NCBI GenBank assembly: GCA_963556145.1
Contig: OY744465.1
Coordinates: 1,116,001 to 1,180,000, forward strand
DNA from: Hygrocybe punicea
Taxonomy: Eukaryota > Basidiomycota > Agaricomycetes > Agaricales > Hygrophoraceae
Reading direction: 5' to 3'
DNA length: 64,000 nt
Position 1 is the stretch's first letter, and every line of letters starts with the position of its first letter. The position numbers and the translations under genes were made by a program. Below the pieces are notes generated by a model that saw only the letters and a list, made by a program, of their open reading frames with translations, searched no databases and was not told where the DNA came from. Positions 1-12,609 of the stretch are shown in pieces.

Positions 1-2962
1 ATTTCTGCTGATTGCCGGATCATGGCTGATCATCTATGTGATAGCTTCCTGGGGCCTTCAAGGATTTCGCCACCAAGCAAACCGCAGGGGGGAAAGAACC
101 CAGTGATCAATTCATGGCGCACTGCGCTCGGGAGCTCATGCACGCCCACTGGATGATTCTACTTGATGACAAGTTTCTGGAAGCTTGGGTGCACGGCATC
201 ATGATTACATGCTGTGATGGGATTACACAACGGTTCTATCCCCGAATATTCACCTATTCTGCGGATTATCCTGAGAAGTAGGTCATCTATTCACAACCGT
301 GACCAATGGAATGAACTAACACAGCAATCTTTACCCAGAATCCTCCTTGCTAGTATTCATAAAATGCCTGCCCTTTGCCCTTGCCCCAGGTGTCTCACCC
401 CACTGTCACACTTTCATAACCTCGGGACAGCTACAGATATACAACATCGGGTAACAATGGCTCGCGTCGATGATCGTGGTCGACAGAACTTGGTTTTCGC
501 TGCTCGGAAGCTAATATATGAAAGGCACCAACAAGTGAATAGTACCGCTGTGGAGAATTTGTTGAAAGAGACATCTTTGGTTCCAAACCTAGTATGCCTG
601 TTGCCATAATAATATTATGCTTAGCCCGTTACAACTAACCCTTGTGATCTAGAATGCCTTTTCTTGTAGACTGGGATGCTTCGGCTTCGTTTTGTACTTG
701 ATGCTGGTAGTTGATTTATTGCATGAAATGGAACTGGGTGTTTGGAAAAGCACCTTTATCCATCTCCTGCGAATTCTGGAATCGCACGGGGGAGCAAATC
801 TGGTTGCGGAATTAGATTGTCGGTAAGACATTTATTGATGTATTGCTGTCACTGACCCTAATTATGGATGAAGGTATCGGCAACTCCCTTCTTTTGGAAG
901 GGATGCGATCTGACGATTCTCTGTTAATTGTTCCGAACTGAAAAACATGGCTGCTCGGGATTATGAGAATCTCTTGCAGGTATGAAGCAATCTCCTTCTC
1001 AGGTTACCATATTCATTATATGTCAATCAGTGCGCTATTCCTGTCTTCGACGGATTGCTTCCAGAACCTCACAATCAACAGATCTTGGATCTCTTGTTTG
1101 TGACAGCACATTGGCACAGCCTGGCCAAATTACGGATGCACAATGACTTGACTCTCGACATCATGGATGGTGTCACAACTTCTTTCGGTGAGAAACTTCG
1201 CGAATTCAACGACACGACGTGTTCTGCCTTCATGACTTGGGAGCTTGAATGCGAGTTTAACGCACGCGTTCGCCGGCAAGCTAAGGAGGCAGCAAAGAAA
1301 AATAACACCAAAGGCCGTCGCTCCAGATCTGACACTGTCGATGCCGAAGTAAGTGATCAACCTAGACCACGGATATCAGTCGCAGGTATCGAATCTCAGA
1401 ACACTGCAGCGGATGGGTCGAGGACTAATGCTCAACATCTTAAACATTTCAATCTCGATACATACAAGGCTCACGCCCTGGGTGATTACACTGCTACAAT
1501 TAGAAGATATGGCACCACAGACTCTTACTCAACAGAGCCGGTAAGTATCTTCAAATCCACACCGAAAATAATTTATTCTGAATTGCTTTGTAGGGTGAAC
1601 TGGAGCACCGCTCGCCAAAAGCATGGTATACCCGCACAAGTCGCAAACGGTTTATTCAGCAAATGACGTGCATCGAGCGGCGGCAGACCCGTATCCGTCA
1701 TATCCGCGAACAATTCCGAAAGGCAGGGAAGACTACGCAAGAGGACGTCTCCAATAAACCTGACGTGCATCACAATATTGGGAAATCTCAAAATTTTCCT
1801 GAGAGTATCCTGCTTTTCTTGCAGAAACATGCAGGTGATCCTGCAGTCAAGGTATTGGCTCATGCTCGTGACCGAAACAAACTAAGTTGTGCTTATTCAT
1901 TGCCAGGACTTCATTCCGAAACTCAAAGATCATTTACTTCCTCGAATCAAAGCCGTCTTGTCCGAAGAAGCTTCCACGGCCGATGGCATTCCATCCCGGC
2001 CTTTCAACTACGGGTTAGCAGACCCATTGTTTACGGAACAACATGAGACTATCCAAACTGCCTACGACTCGGTGCTGTTCAAAAATGATTGCATATACCG
2101 CCATCATCTTGCTCGATTCAATTACACGACCTATGATGTCCGACGATCGCAGGATGTGGTCAATCCCAACACTTCTCACTGTAACATAATGCTCCTTGCG
2201 AATCCCGAAGACCTTGAGGGGAATGCAAACCATCAATTTTTATATGCACGCGTCCTGGGAATTTTCCACACCCACGTTATTTACACCAGAACTGGGATGC
2301 TGGACTATTCGCCAAGAAAGCTGGAGTTCTTATGGGTGCGATGGTTCCAATATGTCGGAAGCCATTCCATTGTTTGGGAAGACCGTCATTTGGATTGTGT
2401 TTGATTTCCCCCAATGGCAAGCGATGGTGCGTTTGGATTTGTAGATCCAAGGGATGTATTGTGGGGATGTCACGTTATGCCCAGGTTTGCAAAAGGAAGA
2501 CTCCATCTTGATGGGGTTGGCCTATCATGCTGTTCAGCTGATTCAAATGACTGGCTTTACTACTACATTGATAGGTCCAATAATGATTTCATACTATACT
2601 CTCAGGTACTCAATTGTTTCCTCTCCTGCAGATTTGCGGACTGTGATATGACTATGCGCTATCACTGGGGTCTCGCCGTCGGGCATACCTATACACATGG
2701 TCAAGCTGCAAGCAGGGTCGCGCCCTCCAATCAGTCTACTGAATGTGATATCGAATTGGAAGTGATGCCAGTTGTCCTTGAAAATGTAGATTCAGCTGCA
2801 GACGACAACCAGGCGTTCAATGAAGAAGGATCTGATACCAAACAATGGGAACGAGATGATTGGGAAGATGCTGATGATTTGAGTGATGGGCACACTGACG
2901 GGGAGCGTGAAGAATTCAGTGATGATGAGATGGTTCTGGCCATGGATGACATGTATGGGTAG
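1..2962 (+). pseudogene. Plavaka-like (CACTA-related) transposase, decayed, 5' truncated by window edge
   Basis: Spliced reading in seven or more exons gives a protein I recognise as a repeated agaricomycete transposase family with a Plavaka-type core. Landmarks: a block reading CCDG.. RRFYPRIFTYSADYPEK near 205-280, a CPCPRC zinc-binding motif near 373-400, VVDLLHEMELGVW near 705-745, LLPEPHNQQ near 1060, TDSYSTEPGELEHR across the intron at 1541, and an acidic Asp/Glu tail ending at the stop at 2962. Introns with GT..AG borders lie near 281-341, 590-651, 825-879, 981-1038, 1541-1593, 1852-1906 and 2574-2630. Two in-frame TGA codons (911-913 and 2402-2404) break it. The first sits where family members have Arg in an I-R-R-F context. 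The gene starts before base 1. It is a transposon relic, not a cellular gene. The exact Plavaka subfamily is inferred. Confidence 0.75.
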
Positions 2963-5100
2963 GATATTGTGATTTCTGGTGAATGTACTCAAAAGTTTTG
3001 CTACCTGCCTAGCAATGAGGAGCAGATGCAAAGCACGACGTAGTGAATACATTCATAGCATAATGATCGCTTGCAACCACCTCTAACACGTTCATGTCAT
3101 CGAGAAATCGATATCACATCCCCCACCACAACCACCATCTCTGCCCGGAACTTTCAGTTCAACGACGTTCGAAGCAATCAAGCCAACAACATGTACTTGA
3201 AAAAAATGTCTGGCAATTTGTCCTACGATTTTTTGGCGCAGGACCAGGCGCTCCAGGTGGCTGCCCCTTTGTATTCTCCCTCTTCACATCTCATTTGCCG
3301 CTCTACTTTATTGCTTGGAATGTCTCACGGCCGGCATAATCGCGACATGCAACCGCTTGTGTGTTCACTAATCACTATGCACATACAATCTAATCTAGGT
3401 ACTCTTTTCATTTGTGGGTGGTCACCCTCATCTACGGTCTTACCTTGGTAAGAGTAAAGACTGCTTTCTGTGAGATGATGCTATGTGAACGCTTGGGCTT
3501 GGGCTTCTGCCACCGTTCCAAATATGGCCCACGATGAAATGGCAAACTGTTGTTGCAACCATGATCCTAGTAAGTGAGATATCATCCCATGCGCAACAAC
3601 AGTGCGCCTGAATTGCGCTTCCGCAGGCAATCATTTACTTGTCGCTGGTGAAGAAATAGAGAGTACATCGAATTCATTTTTTCTTATGAGCGACTTGTGA
3701 ATGACAGCGGTAATCCCTCCCCGCCACCTCGACTTTTGGGCAAGGACGCCCTCACGAGTCGGATATCACCCATCGATTCCTCCCTCCCAACCCCGCTCTC
3801 ATCTATAAGAAGCCACTACCGAGCATGTCATCAGCATTCCGTTCTAAAACCCAGCCACTCGGCAATGAGTGATGCATGAGCGCAAGTCCCGAAATGAGTG
3901 GCCATGTGGTCAGGACCACCGAGGAGGATTTCGATAGCAAGGGCATGGGTGTAGGAGGACGTATCTTGGGCGATGGAGGGAAGAAGGGCTTGAGGGAAAG
4001 TGCGTGTGAAGTGCGAGGTGTGGATCAAGAGAGGGAGGGAACCGGAGATGACTTCCACCAGCCCCAGGCGTGCTGGTTGAAAGTGACAGTGAAAATTGGA
4101 GATTAAATGGTTATTGGACGACTTACCTGAGCTGCCCCACTGATAGATTTTATTCTGGTCAGGTCTGTTTCCTCATCTCAGCATAGCTGTCTTGGTGATC
4201 CTCTCCCAAAAGACCCTTAGTGATGGACTCCAGTTGGCTCATATCTCATCGGCACCAAGCGACTGTTTCCAAGCACAAATGACGTGCAGAGTGTACAAGT
4301 TGGTGTGAACGATGCAACATTTTTGGTACTGTGTTTTGTACGCAGGCACAAACGATGCACAGGTATATTCAACCAAGTCAACACTGACCACACTTGACCC
4401 TCAACCGTCACATCCCACCGCTCGCTCACCACCAACACCTTCCCTCGCTCAGTTTTTACAACTGTGAACTCGTTACCATCGCTCTGGCGCCGACAACAAC
4501 TGTTGCCAACCTTTGATGCAGTAAGACCATTGCTCACGGTCCTTGAGCAATATTTGGCCCAGATAAAAGCGGCTGAAGTAAAAAATCTTTGTTATGTGTA
4601 AGCGATCATTTCCTGAATCCATCTGCGGACTTACAGCAGTTTTCAGGGAGGGATATCATCGTGGCCACCAACACCACACGATCCGTGGCTACTCGTTCCT
4701 GGACTGGATGAGTTTGACGGTCCATTTAGTGGACCAGAAGGGTTTTAGTAACCCAGCCGACGAAATATTTATCTATGGGGCGAGGGAAGTCAAGAAGTGG
4801 AGTGAGCTAAAAAAACCTGGCCTATGACATCGATTCTGGGAGGAATGTTTTGCGAAGATCAGTCTCTCATGTTTCAATTATCATCATGCTAAACTTCGTT
4901 GTAGGTCAACCGCTAATTTTTTTCTTTACTGGCATTCATGTACACCGTAGATATTCCGGAACTCAAGCACTGGACGCGATAACGAATGGCAATTGATATT
5001 CCCACTCAGAGATAAAATCATTGGGTCTCCGTTCAAGACAAGTTCGTAACGGCGCAAAGCGCTCGCATCTCAGTACGAGCAATCAAGAAAGTTCTGGTAA
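2963..5100. other. Gene-poor interval, nothing recognised
   Basis: Only short ORFs on both strands, none with recognisable protein motifs or a consistent chain of splice sites. A stretch near 3690-4110 has ORFs on both strands but no supporting structure. A small plus ORF at 4594-4827 (77 codons) is not recognised. Confidence 0.5.
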
Positions 5101-5129
5101 GGAAATATAAGACACTCTGCAGAGCGAGT

Positions 5130-5740
5130 AAAATGACAGTGACAAAGGAGTTGCTAGACATTGTGGAAATTGTCACTGACGACGGCGAATATGTTCTCTT
5201 CTGGTCAAACGACCTTGGCGTACCGCCTGCTCTATCGTGGTGCTCTCTCTCTCCCAGACTCCAATCTCCTCCTGGACGGTCTCACCTTTTCAGCCCCAAG
5301 CGCTGGCCTCAATCTCCTCCAGAACCCACTCGCCCTCGCCCTTGAGAGTATGCGTGGCCGACCTTGTCTGTCTTTTGTACGCGTCGAGAAGATGCAGGAT
5401 CTCTGGATGGATTTCAGTGGGGACGTTCGCATGTAAGCCCACCCTCGTTGTGCTGCTGGAAACTCGTGCCAAATGGAATCACGACAATTTCTGCATCATC
5501 TAGGGACATCCACCCACACGCAATCCTCTCCCGTATCTACTTTGAAAACACGTTCTGTCTATTACCGTGCAAGTCCCTGTCCACTCAGGACAGGCGCAGC
5601 AAAGTCGGCGTCAGAGTCGCACTTGGCGATGCTACCACCACCTCCAGTGTGTTTCATTATCCACGCCTGGGTCCCCACGCTACCTGCATTCATTGTCTGC
5701 CCCCGCAGCATCACCTGGAACAACAGAGATCATAATATAC
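5130..5740 (-). pseudogene. Remnant of an unrecognised gene, minus strand
   Basis: Two minus-strand blocks look coding. The upstream block (about 5691-5565) reads QAWIMKHTGGGGSIAK followed by an acidic stretch. The downstream block (5472-5160) reads PTEIHPEILHLLDAYKR, then an EEIEASAWG segment, then continues in the same frame past one TGA (5292-5290) into EEIGVWEREHHDR. The even amino-acid composition and the frame that continues across the stop suggest a once-functional gene that lost an Arg codon to TGA. I do not recognise the family, and the splice sites between the blocks are unclear. It may instead be chance coding potential. Confidence 0.35.
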
Positions 5741-8042
5741 ACACGACTTGCCCCTTCCTCCCCACAAAATATACAGCCACCAGTGCACTGGAACTCTGTG
5801 TGGCACGCATAACACCCGATCCACCACCTCTGCACGTCCGTCTTCCACGGCCCGACGATCCAACACCGCGTCATCCACCTCTCACCTTCGGGGACGCCGC
5901 AGTCAAGGGCAGACGGCTGGGAGATGTGGCGAACGGAAATACGGGTGAGAGTGGAAGCTGTGGACGTGTGGTGCATGAGCAAACCAGCGTTGCATGGCTC
6001 GGAAGCGGTGTACGGGTGGGTGTGCGGGTGGGTGTGGGTGCAGACATGGTATTCAAGGTGCCGGTGGTGCCCACGAGAGGCAACGCTCATGTTGGTGTGA
6101 CGGGGATGAGCATAGCTCAAACTCGAGCACGAGGTGGGTGAGGAATGCTGATGAGGAGATTGAGATGGCAAATAAGAGTGTGCGTGCTTTCCCGTTGCTC
6201 CGGCTGCTTGCGCCTCCCTCACGTCACTCATTACAGCTCCTAAAGAAGACTACGGTTGCGCAACTCGCCATGCACGGGGTAGCTCGGACACACCGAGTTT
6301 ATGGAACTGTTTGGGTTCATGTACCGGGGTGCAGCGTTTGCCTTGATGCGTTAAGTTCCTCTTGGCGGTTGCCTTCATCACCCTATATTTTTTCGGTGGT
6401 CGTGAACCTTCACCCGGGCCGTCGTCGTTGGCTCATGGCACTGCCACCACCGTTGTGTTCATTGGCTCATTGGCCAACTGGGTGGTTGAGGGGGGTTAGT
6501 GGTGATGGCGTATCGCAGCTGTATACAGAGTGATTGTAGATATAAGTAGATATAAGTAGATATAACAAAAAAACACATACCTTTCGCAGCGGAGGTGGGT
6601 GCACCACCCTCCGCTGCACCCCTCGCCATTTCCATCACCCACCGTCGCCTCACCAATCGCCGTTCTTCGTTTCCGAGGTCCGTCCTCCGTTTCCGTGGAC
6701 AATGGTGTGGGCGTTTGCGTTCACATTCACAGGTGCGTTGGTGATGGCGTTAACGTGTGGCTGTTGACTTTGGCATGGGCAGGCATTGGTGTGGGCGTCG
6801 TTGGGGTGCTAGTAGGTTGTGTAGTAGTTAGTAGATGTACAAGTTTTAAAAAAACTTACTTTTGGCAGCCGGGGTGGTGCACATCCCCCGATGTTCCCTT
6901 TCCCTTGTTTGGGGCCGACTTGTTTGTCACGATGCCTTGGTGGTTGACGGGAGACAGGTGGTTGTGATTGCTTTGAGAAGTGTGATCACTTTTGCCAAAC
7001 AAGGTTACATGGTCCGTCGTCGTCGTTACCTGCACACGCCATTGCTGATGTTGGCGTTGTCATCTTAAGAAATGCCCAGTCGGGCCCTAGTTGTATCGCT
7101 GTGGTTGTCGCAGCCGGCCCCCTGCTCATTCTGGTCGTCCACGTCGTGCTGGTCATCAAGGTTACCCTCGAAGGCACAAGCGCACACCATTCGACGTAAA
7201 CAAGTCACCTGGTGTGTGGATTATGGCAAGCGCGACATACCTGTGGGCACACCACCCCCAGCCTTCCTCGTCTCCCTCGTTGTCTTCTTCCCTGTCATCT
7301 TCAAGTTGTGTGTTCTTCATCTTTGTAGTCCGAGTCGTCGTTGTGGTCGAAGTTACTTATTACAACTTGAAGTACTTTATTTAGCTTTGGCCACGGACTG
7401 ACACTGTCTTCGATTTAGGTCAGGAACTTCAAGCCAGGACAGCGACACTTGCGGTTGTGCGGTGCAACCACGACCTTACCGCACAGCTAACAGAGCGGAA
7501 AGAATGGCTCAGCTAGTTGATCCAATTTATCAATGATAATGCTATGTTAACCAAGGTTCCGATTATTTTGTTTGAATTCATTATGCTCTGCTGATCGTTT
7601 GGGCCATAGATCTCGCCAAGGAGTAGGCAACCGACGCAGATGCAATGGGTCCCATGAGGCCTGTCACAGATCCAAGCGGCTTTAGCGTTCTGAGGCCTGA
7701 AGCTTGCTGACCGCAACTCCATTATTTTTGAGTGGGTCATGTCGAAAAGTATCGGATTCTATTTAATTATAGCCGTTAGTCTTTGCTTTCAAATAGTTGG
7801 GACTGGGTTTTTCTTCGCTTGCTAATAGAACGTAGGCCATGAAATATTTTCATCGGTGAAAGAGGGACTTGTTGGCGTTTCTGACTCATTTCTTTTTTGT
7901 GTGCGATTGGATTGGGCAGACCGAGTGCGGGGGCTTGTAGCGCACAACGCCATGTCCAATATAATCAATGAAAGGTACTTTTACAAACAATAAATCCATT
8001 CAACGTCGCGCCACATCATACCGCGAAAAATCGACGGTGATT
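5741..8042. other. Low-complexity, GC-biased interval without a recognised gene
   Basis: Long G/T- versus C/A-skewed stretches (6000-7400) create overlapping ORFs on both strands. A short direct repeat of TAGATATAAG occurs three times at about 6536-6565. Several minus-strand GTAAGT-like donors (near 6860, for example) precede AT-rich tracts. This resembles the internal part of the hAT-like elements at 15.2 and 45.9 kb, so it may be an old non-autonomous transposon. A short Gln/Leu-rich frame near 7415-7515 is unassigned. Confidence 0.35.
8036..8042. other. Target-site duplication (left), GGTGATT
   Basis: Identical 7-mer at 14932-14938. Together they define the insertion site of the foldback element. 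Confidence 0.85.
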
Positions 8043-10265
8043 CAGTAGACCCAGTCTTTTTGGTTAACCCGATCGCAGATATAGTTGCAAAAGGTAGGTA
8101 CACATAGCGCAGTTGCTTGCTGGGGGGGTAGGTTAACCCAAAAGACAGCACTTGCTGGGGAAATGTGGTGTGGTAGGTTGACCCAGGTACAGTTCTTGCT
8201 GGTCAAGGGTGGCTGGTTGGGTCAACCTGGTGTCAGCTCTGCCATGGGGTCGGTTAACCCAGGGCAGCTATTCCAGGACGGTTGGGTTGACCCAGGCCCA
8301 GCTGTTCAAGCCATGTGGGTTGACCTGGCTGCAGTTATTGTTGCAGCACTGGGTTGACCCCAGTCCAGCTCTTGCTGCAGGCTTGGGTTGACCTAGATGC
8401 AGCTTTTGCTGCAGAACTGGGTTGACTAGAGCCCAGCACTTGCTGGAGGGTGGGGTGACTGGGGTCCAGCAATTGCTGCAGCACTGGGTTGACCTGGCCC
8501 CAGCTCTTGCTGCAGCACCGGGTCAACCAAGAGCCAGTTATTGCTGCAGGATGGGGTTGACCTGGTCCCAGCTCTTGCTGCAGCACAGGGTCAACCTGGG
8601 CCCAGCTATTGCTGCAGCATTGGGTTGACCTGGGCCCAGCTATTGTTGCAGCACTGGGTTGACCCGGGTCCAGCACCTGCTGCAGGGCTTGGGTTGACCA
8701 GGATCAGCTATTGCTGCAGCACCAGGTCGACCTGGGCCCAGCTATTGCTGCAACATTGGGTCGACCTGGGCCAGCTATTGCTGCAGGATTGGGTTGACCT
8801 GGCCCCAGCTCTTGCTGCAGCACCGGGTCGACCTGGGCCAGTTATTGCTGCAGCATTGGTGGACCCAGGTCCAGCACCTGCTGCAGGGCTTGGGTTGACC
8901 AGGTTCCAGCTGTTGCTGCACCACCAGGTCAACCTGGTCCCAGCTATTGCTGCCGCATTGGGTTGACCTGGGCCAGATATTGCTGCAGCATTGGGTCGAC
9001 CTGGTCCCAGCTCTTGCTGCAGCATTGGGTTGACCTGGCCCCAGCTCTGGCTGCAGAACCGGGTCAACCCAGGGCCAGCTATTGCTGCAGCATTGGGTTG
9101 ACCTGGTCCCAGCTCTTGCCGCAGCACTGGGTCGACCTGGGCCCAGCTCTTGCTGCAGCATTGGGTCAACCCAGGTCCAGCTCTTGTTGCAGCATTGGGT
9201 CAACCCAGGTCCAGCACCTGCTGCAGGGCCTGGGTTGACCAGGATCCAGCTATTGCTGCAGCACCAGGTCGACCTGGGCCCAGCTATTGCTGCAACATTG
9301 GGTCGACCTGGGCCAGCTATTGCTGCAGCACTTGGTTGACCCTGGCCCAACACTTGCTGCAGGGTAGGTTGACCAGGGTCCAGCTATTGCTGCAGCACTG
9401 GGTTGACCCAGGTCCAGCACTTGCTGCAGGATAGGTTGCCGGGGGCACAGCTTGTTCTGCAGCATTGGGTTGATCCTGGACCCACTGATGGGGCAGGCTT
9501 GGGTTCACTAGGGTCTGGCTAGTGTTCCAGCACTGTGTTGCCATGCCCAGCTTTTGCTGCAGAAAAGGGTTGACCCTGGCCCACCTCTCCCTGCAGCATT
9601 GGGTTGACCAGTGTCCAGCTCTTGCTGCAACATGGGCTCATGTCGGTCGACAGGCTTGCATCACATCCCACTTTGCCTGCATGTATTTCATGTTCCAAAC
9701 ATTGACAGAGCTCACACCAGCTCAAGCCAATATTTATTCAGAAACTGCCATATAAAGTAATCAAAAATTTTCAATCTGCACATGACACACATGTACCACA
9801 TAATATAATTTGAATGCACTTATTCAAAGCACAGGGAATAGCAAAATTAAAAAATTATTATTTTGACAATGCACAATATCTTACTTTTACTATCAGCTAT
9901 CAGCCATTACAGGAGCTACTTATTCCCAATGACAATCTATGACAAAATCAGAACTTACCCCACTTGGAATATTGTGCTTTTCTATTTAATATTGCTCAAT
10001 TACCTCACTATTACTTAAAATAGACACATAAATTTAATGATTATTTTATCCAAATACATAATTAAATAGTGAAGGGCAGAAGGCAGGTGAGAGGAAGATA
10101 GGTGGGTGTGGAGTGGGAGGAAGGTGGGAGTGGGAGAAGGGAGTGGGAGAAGGGAGTGGGAGTGGGAGAAGAGGGAAGGTGGGAAGGCAGCAGGGAAGGG
10201 AGGGAGACGGAGACGGAGACGGAGACGGAGACGGAGACGGAGAGAGGGAGGAGAGTGGACTGTAC
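8043..10265 (+). repeat. Left giant inverted arm of foldback element
   Basis: Near-identical in reverse complement to 12325-14931. Outermost is about 110 bp of unique terminal sequence, then the 34-bp minisatellite (about 8160-9640), then an AT-rich unique part (9640-10080), then a purine-rich GGGAG/GAGACG simple-sequence part. It is about 300-380 bp shorter than the right arm, mainly through fewer minisatellite units. Confidence 0.88.
8160..9640 (+). repeat. 34-bp minisatellite, left arm (about 38-40 units)
   Basis: The unit starts GGGTTGACCTGGGCCCAGCT and continues ATTGCTGCAGCATT, 34 bp in all. Units vary at a few positions (GGTCGACC/GGTTGACC/GGTCAACC; CTATTG/CTCTTG) and some lose a few bases. 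Each unit contains the palindrome CTGCAG inside CAGC..GCTG, and a GTTGAC/GTCAAC core. The many overlapping ORFs here (Leu-Gln-His-Trp-Val-Asp type repeats) are artefacts of the repeat period and are not annotated as genes. Confidence 0.9.
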
Positions 10266-11051
10266 ATACGTTCCCGTTGTCCTCGTCGTCTTCGTCTACG
10301 TCTCCGCCGTCCTCGTCCCCCTCATTCCCGTTCCCGTTCCCGTCCCCATCGTCCCCGTCCACGCCGTTCCGGTCCCTGTCGTTCCCGTTCCCGTCATTCC
10401 TCTCGTCGTCGTCATCGTCGTCGTTGTCGTCGTCATCCTCGTCGTCCGATGGATCGTCGTCGTCGTCTGCGTCATCCTGTCGTCCCCTAGCTGGCCGTCC
10501 CCGTCGTTCCCGTCCCCGTTGTCCCCGTTCCCAACGTCGTCCTCGTTGTCGTCGTCCCCGTCTCCGTCCCCGTCGTCGTCCTCGTCGATCCCTGGATGGT
10601 CGTTGACTCCGTCGTCCTGTCGTCTCTTCGCTGGCCGTCTCCGTCCCCGTCGTCTTCCCCGGCTGGCCGTCTGTGCCCTCGTCGCCTCTGTCCTCGTCGT
10701 TGCCTGCCATCCGCCGTTTCGGCCCTTCAGTTGGGCGTTGACGTGACATGGCGCGGGCATGCGTGTTGCGGTCAATTCCAGGCGCGGCAGTGAGAAAGTC
10801 CTTCATAAAAACAATAATATTAGCTAGCATAGTAATAGTAATAAATTTTGAGAAATCTACTTACCTTCTACTTGATTTTGCTGCTGTTGCTGTTCTCGTG
10901 GACGCATCGTGGAGTACGCGACGATTTGAACCCACGCCGGAGGTTGCCGATTACCCAAACGGGCGCGAGTTGCCTTATATGTAACCAAGATCTTACTTTT
11001 CTCAGTGTAATTGCATGGAGCACAACAACTGTGTAGCACATTTAAGACCAC
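10015..11051 (-). CDS. Left-arm putative spliced gene of foldback element (Arg/Asp/Gly-rich)
   Basis: Minus-strand reading: a first exon (11051-10866) with LGNRQPPAWVQIV and a Gln run, a GTAAGT donor at 10864, an AT-rich intron, an AG acceptor just before 10800, then a long Arg/Gly/Asp/Glu low-complexity exon that runs into the arm. The right arm carries a diverged homologue in mirror position with equivalent splice sites and the shared LGNRQ motif, which argues that the structure is meaningful. No domain is recognised. The C-terminal low-complexity part may only reflect GAC/GAG/CGT repeats. Function unknown; possibly an accessory protein of the element. Confidence 0.35.
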
Positions 11052-11199
11052 GTAGGGATAGAATTAGCCTCTAACTACGTCCCCCCCAAATTTTGTATTT
11101 TATTATGGCATACATAGAGAGATATCCATGATTCATTGATACCTCCCTGCCAATTTCGGACCCTTAAAATGCTACTTTACCAATATTGCTCTGAAAAAT

Positions 11200-11480
11200 A
11201 TGAGAATAATTGTGAAACTACTATGTAAAGTATCTATTGTATTGATGATCAGTGCCTGGCACTTGGTGGTCCCAGAATCTGTTGTAGCCAAGAAATGAAA
11301 GGTTCAAAGTAAAGCTGAACTTGAAGTTCGGACTTGGTTGATGGGTCAGCCACAATGCACAATTCTGTGCATTTGCTTGGCTGAAACAAAGGTGCTGGTC
11401 CACCAACAATCAGGCACTTATGTGTACCACAATGAGTACTCATTAAAGTACTCCTGAGATTAATTTCAGATTTTTAAGAC
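11200..11480. other. Central spacer (loop) of foldback element
   Basis: AT-rich sequence between the points where the two arms stop matching. Just outside it, the left arm ACCTCCCTGCCAATTTCGGA and the right arm (reverse complement) CCTCTGCCAGAATTGGAC still align imperfectly. No ORF of note. Confidence 0.55.
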
Positions 11481-11618
11481 AAAGTTAGATCATTAAGGGT
11501 CCAATTCTGGCAGAGGAATGGAATAAATTGTGAATAGCTCTTGATGCAGGGCCGAATAAAATACAAATTTTAGTATGAGGGTAGATATACCATATTTACA
11601 CCTTTTGAGGATTTCACT

Positions 11619-12609
11619 TTGGGTATGCATGCATTGTTGTGCATGCTAGAAGATTCAAAAGCTTCAGCGACACTTCCATGTTTGGCAACTCGACCCCGTT
11701 TGGGAAATCGGCAACTGCCGGTTGGCTTTCCCGCGCGAGTTCAAGCGTTGAACAACGGGAGATGGGTGCAGAGGAGCACCCGAGGTAAATTTCTGATTTT
11801 AACTTGTGTTCTTTACTAATTGTTGACCTTTTCCAGCTACCCCACGCCAAACAGGCGATTCCGAACACCCAACAGCAGAACACAACGCGCCAGCAAACAG
11901 AACGGAAGCCGACGAAAACGGCCACCGTGAGGATGGCGGAAACGAGGATGCGCCAACGACCAGGACGGACGGCCGAGACAACCACGACAGCAACGACGAG
12001 GACAGTCGACGAGGTCACAAACGGCCGGCGAGGGGACGACGGGGCGGAGAAGGATAGCGACGGGACGACAGGACGACGGAGACGACGACGACCATCCGGG
12101 GGACGATGACAACCATCCAGGTGACGACGAGAACGACGACGGGGACGGAGACGCGGGTGACGACGACAACGAGGACGATGACGACGACGACGGGAACGAC
12201 GGGAACGGGTACGACAGCGACGGGGACGACGGGGACGAGGACGGCGGAGACGCGGACGAGGACGACGGGACGAGGACGGCGGAGATGCAGACGAAGACGA
12301 CGAGGACGACGGAAACACGAGAGGTATGTACATCCCACCCCTGCTCCCTCTCCCTCTCCCTATCCCAGTCCTCCTCCATCTCCATCACCCTCACCCTCTC
12401 CCTGCTGCCCTTCCCGGCTGCCTCCACCTTCCCTCTTCTCCCACTCCCACCCCCTTCTCCCACACCCATCCCCTTCTCCCACACCCATCCCCTTCTCCCA
12501 CTCCCACCTTTCTCTACTCCCACTCCCACTCCCACTCCCACCTTCTTCTGACTCCACACCCACCTATCTTCCTCTCACCTGCCTTCTGCCCTTCACTATT
12601 TAATTATGT
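11619..12609 (+). CDS. Right-arm putative spliced gene of foldback element, mirror of the left-arm gene
   Basis: Exon 1 (11619-11784) contains RPRLGNRQLPVGF. The donor GTAAAT at 11785 and acceptor TTCCAG ending at 11836 delimit an intron of about 52 nt. Exon 2 starts with a Thr/Gln/Arg-rich segment and passes into GACGACGACGG-type repeats. It is homologous to the minus-strand gene of the left arm, and the two are transcribed away from each other from the central spacer. The frame is not conserved over the simple-sequence part, so a functional protein is doubtful. Confidence 0.35.

Noticed and set aside
8085..9544. Many overlapping ORFs encoding Leu-Leu-Gln-His-Trp-Val-Asp or Pro-Gly-Gln-Pro repeats
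   Set aside because: They exist in several frames on both strands because the 34-bp unit lacks stops in some phases; no start context or splice support.
8160..9640. CRISPR-like array (regular 34-bp repeats)
   Set aside because: Units abut without unique spacers, every position is part of the repeat, and the setting is a fungal transposon with introns nearby.
10102..10746. Val/Pro- and Arg-rich ORFs on the plus strand inside the foldback element
   Set aside because: Shadows of GTC/CGTC simple-sequence repeats; the better-supported reading is the minus-strand spliced frame.
10920..10960. tRNA-like T-arm (GGTTCAAATC on the minus strand)
   Set aside because: No matching acceptor, D or anticodon arms around it; it lies in the first exon of the foldback arm gene.
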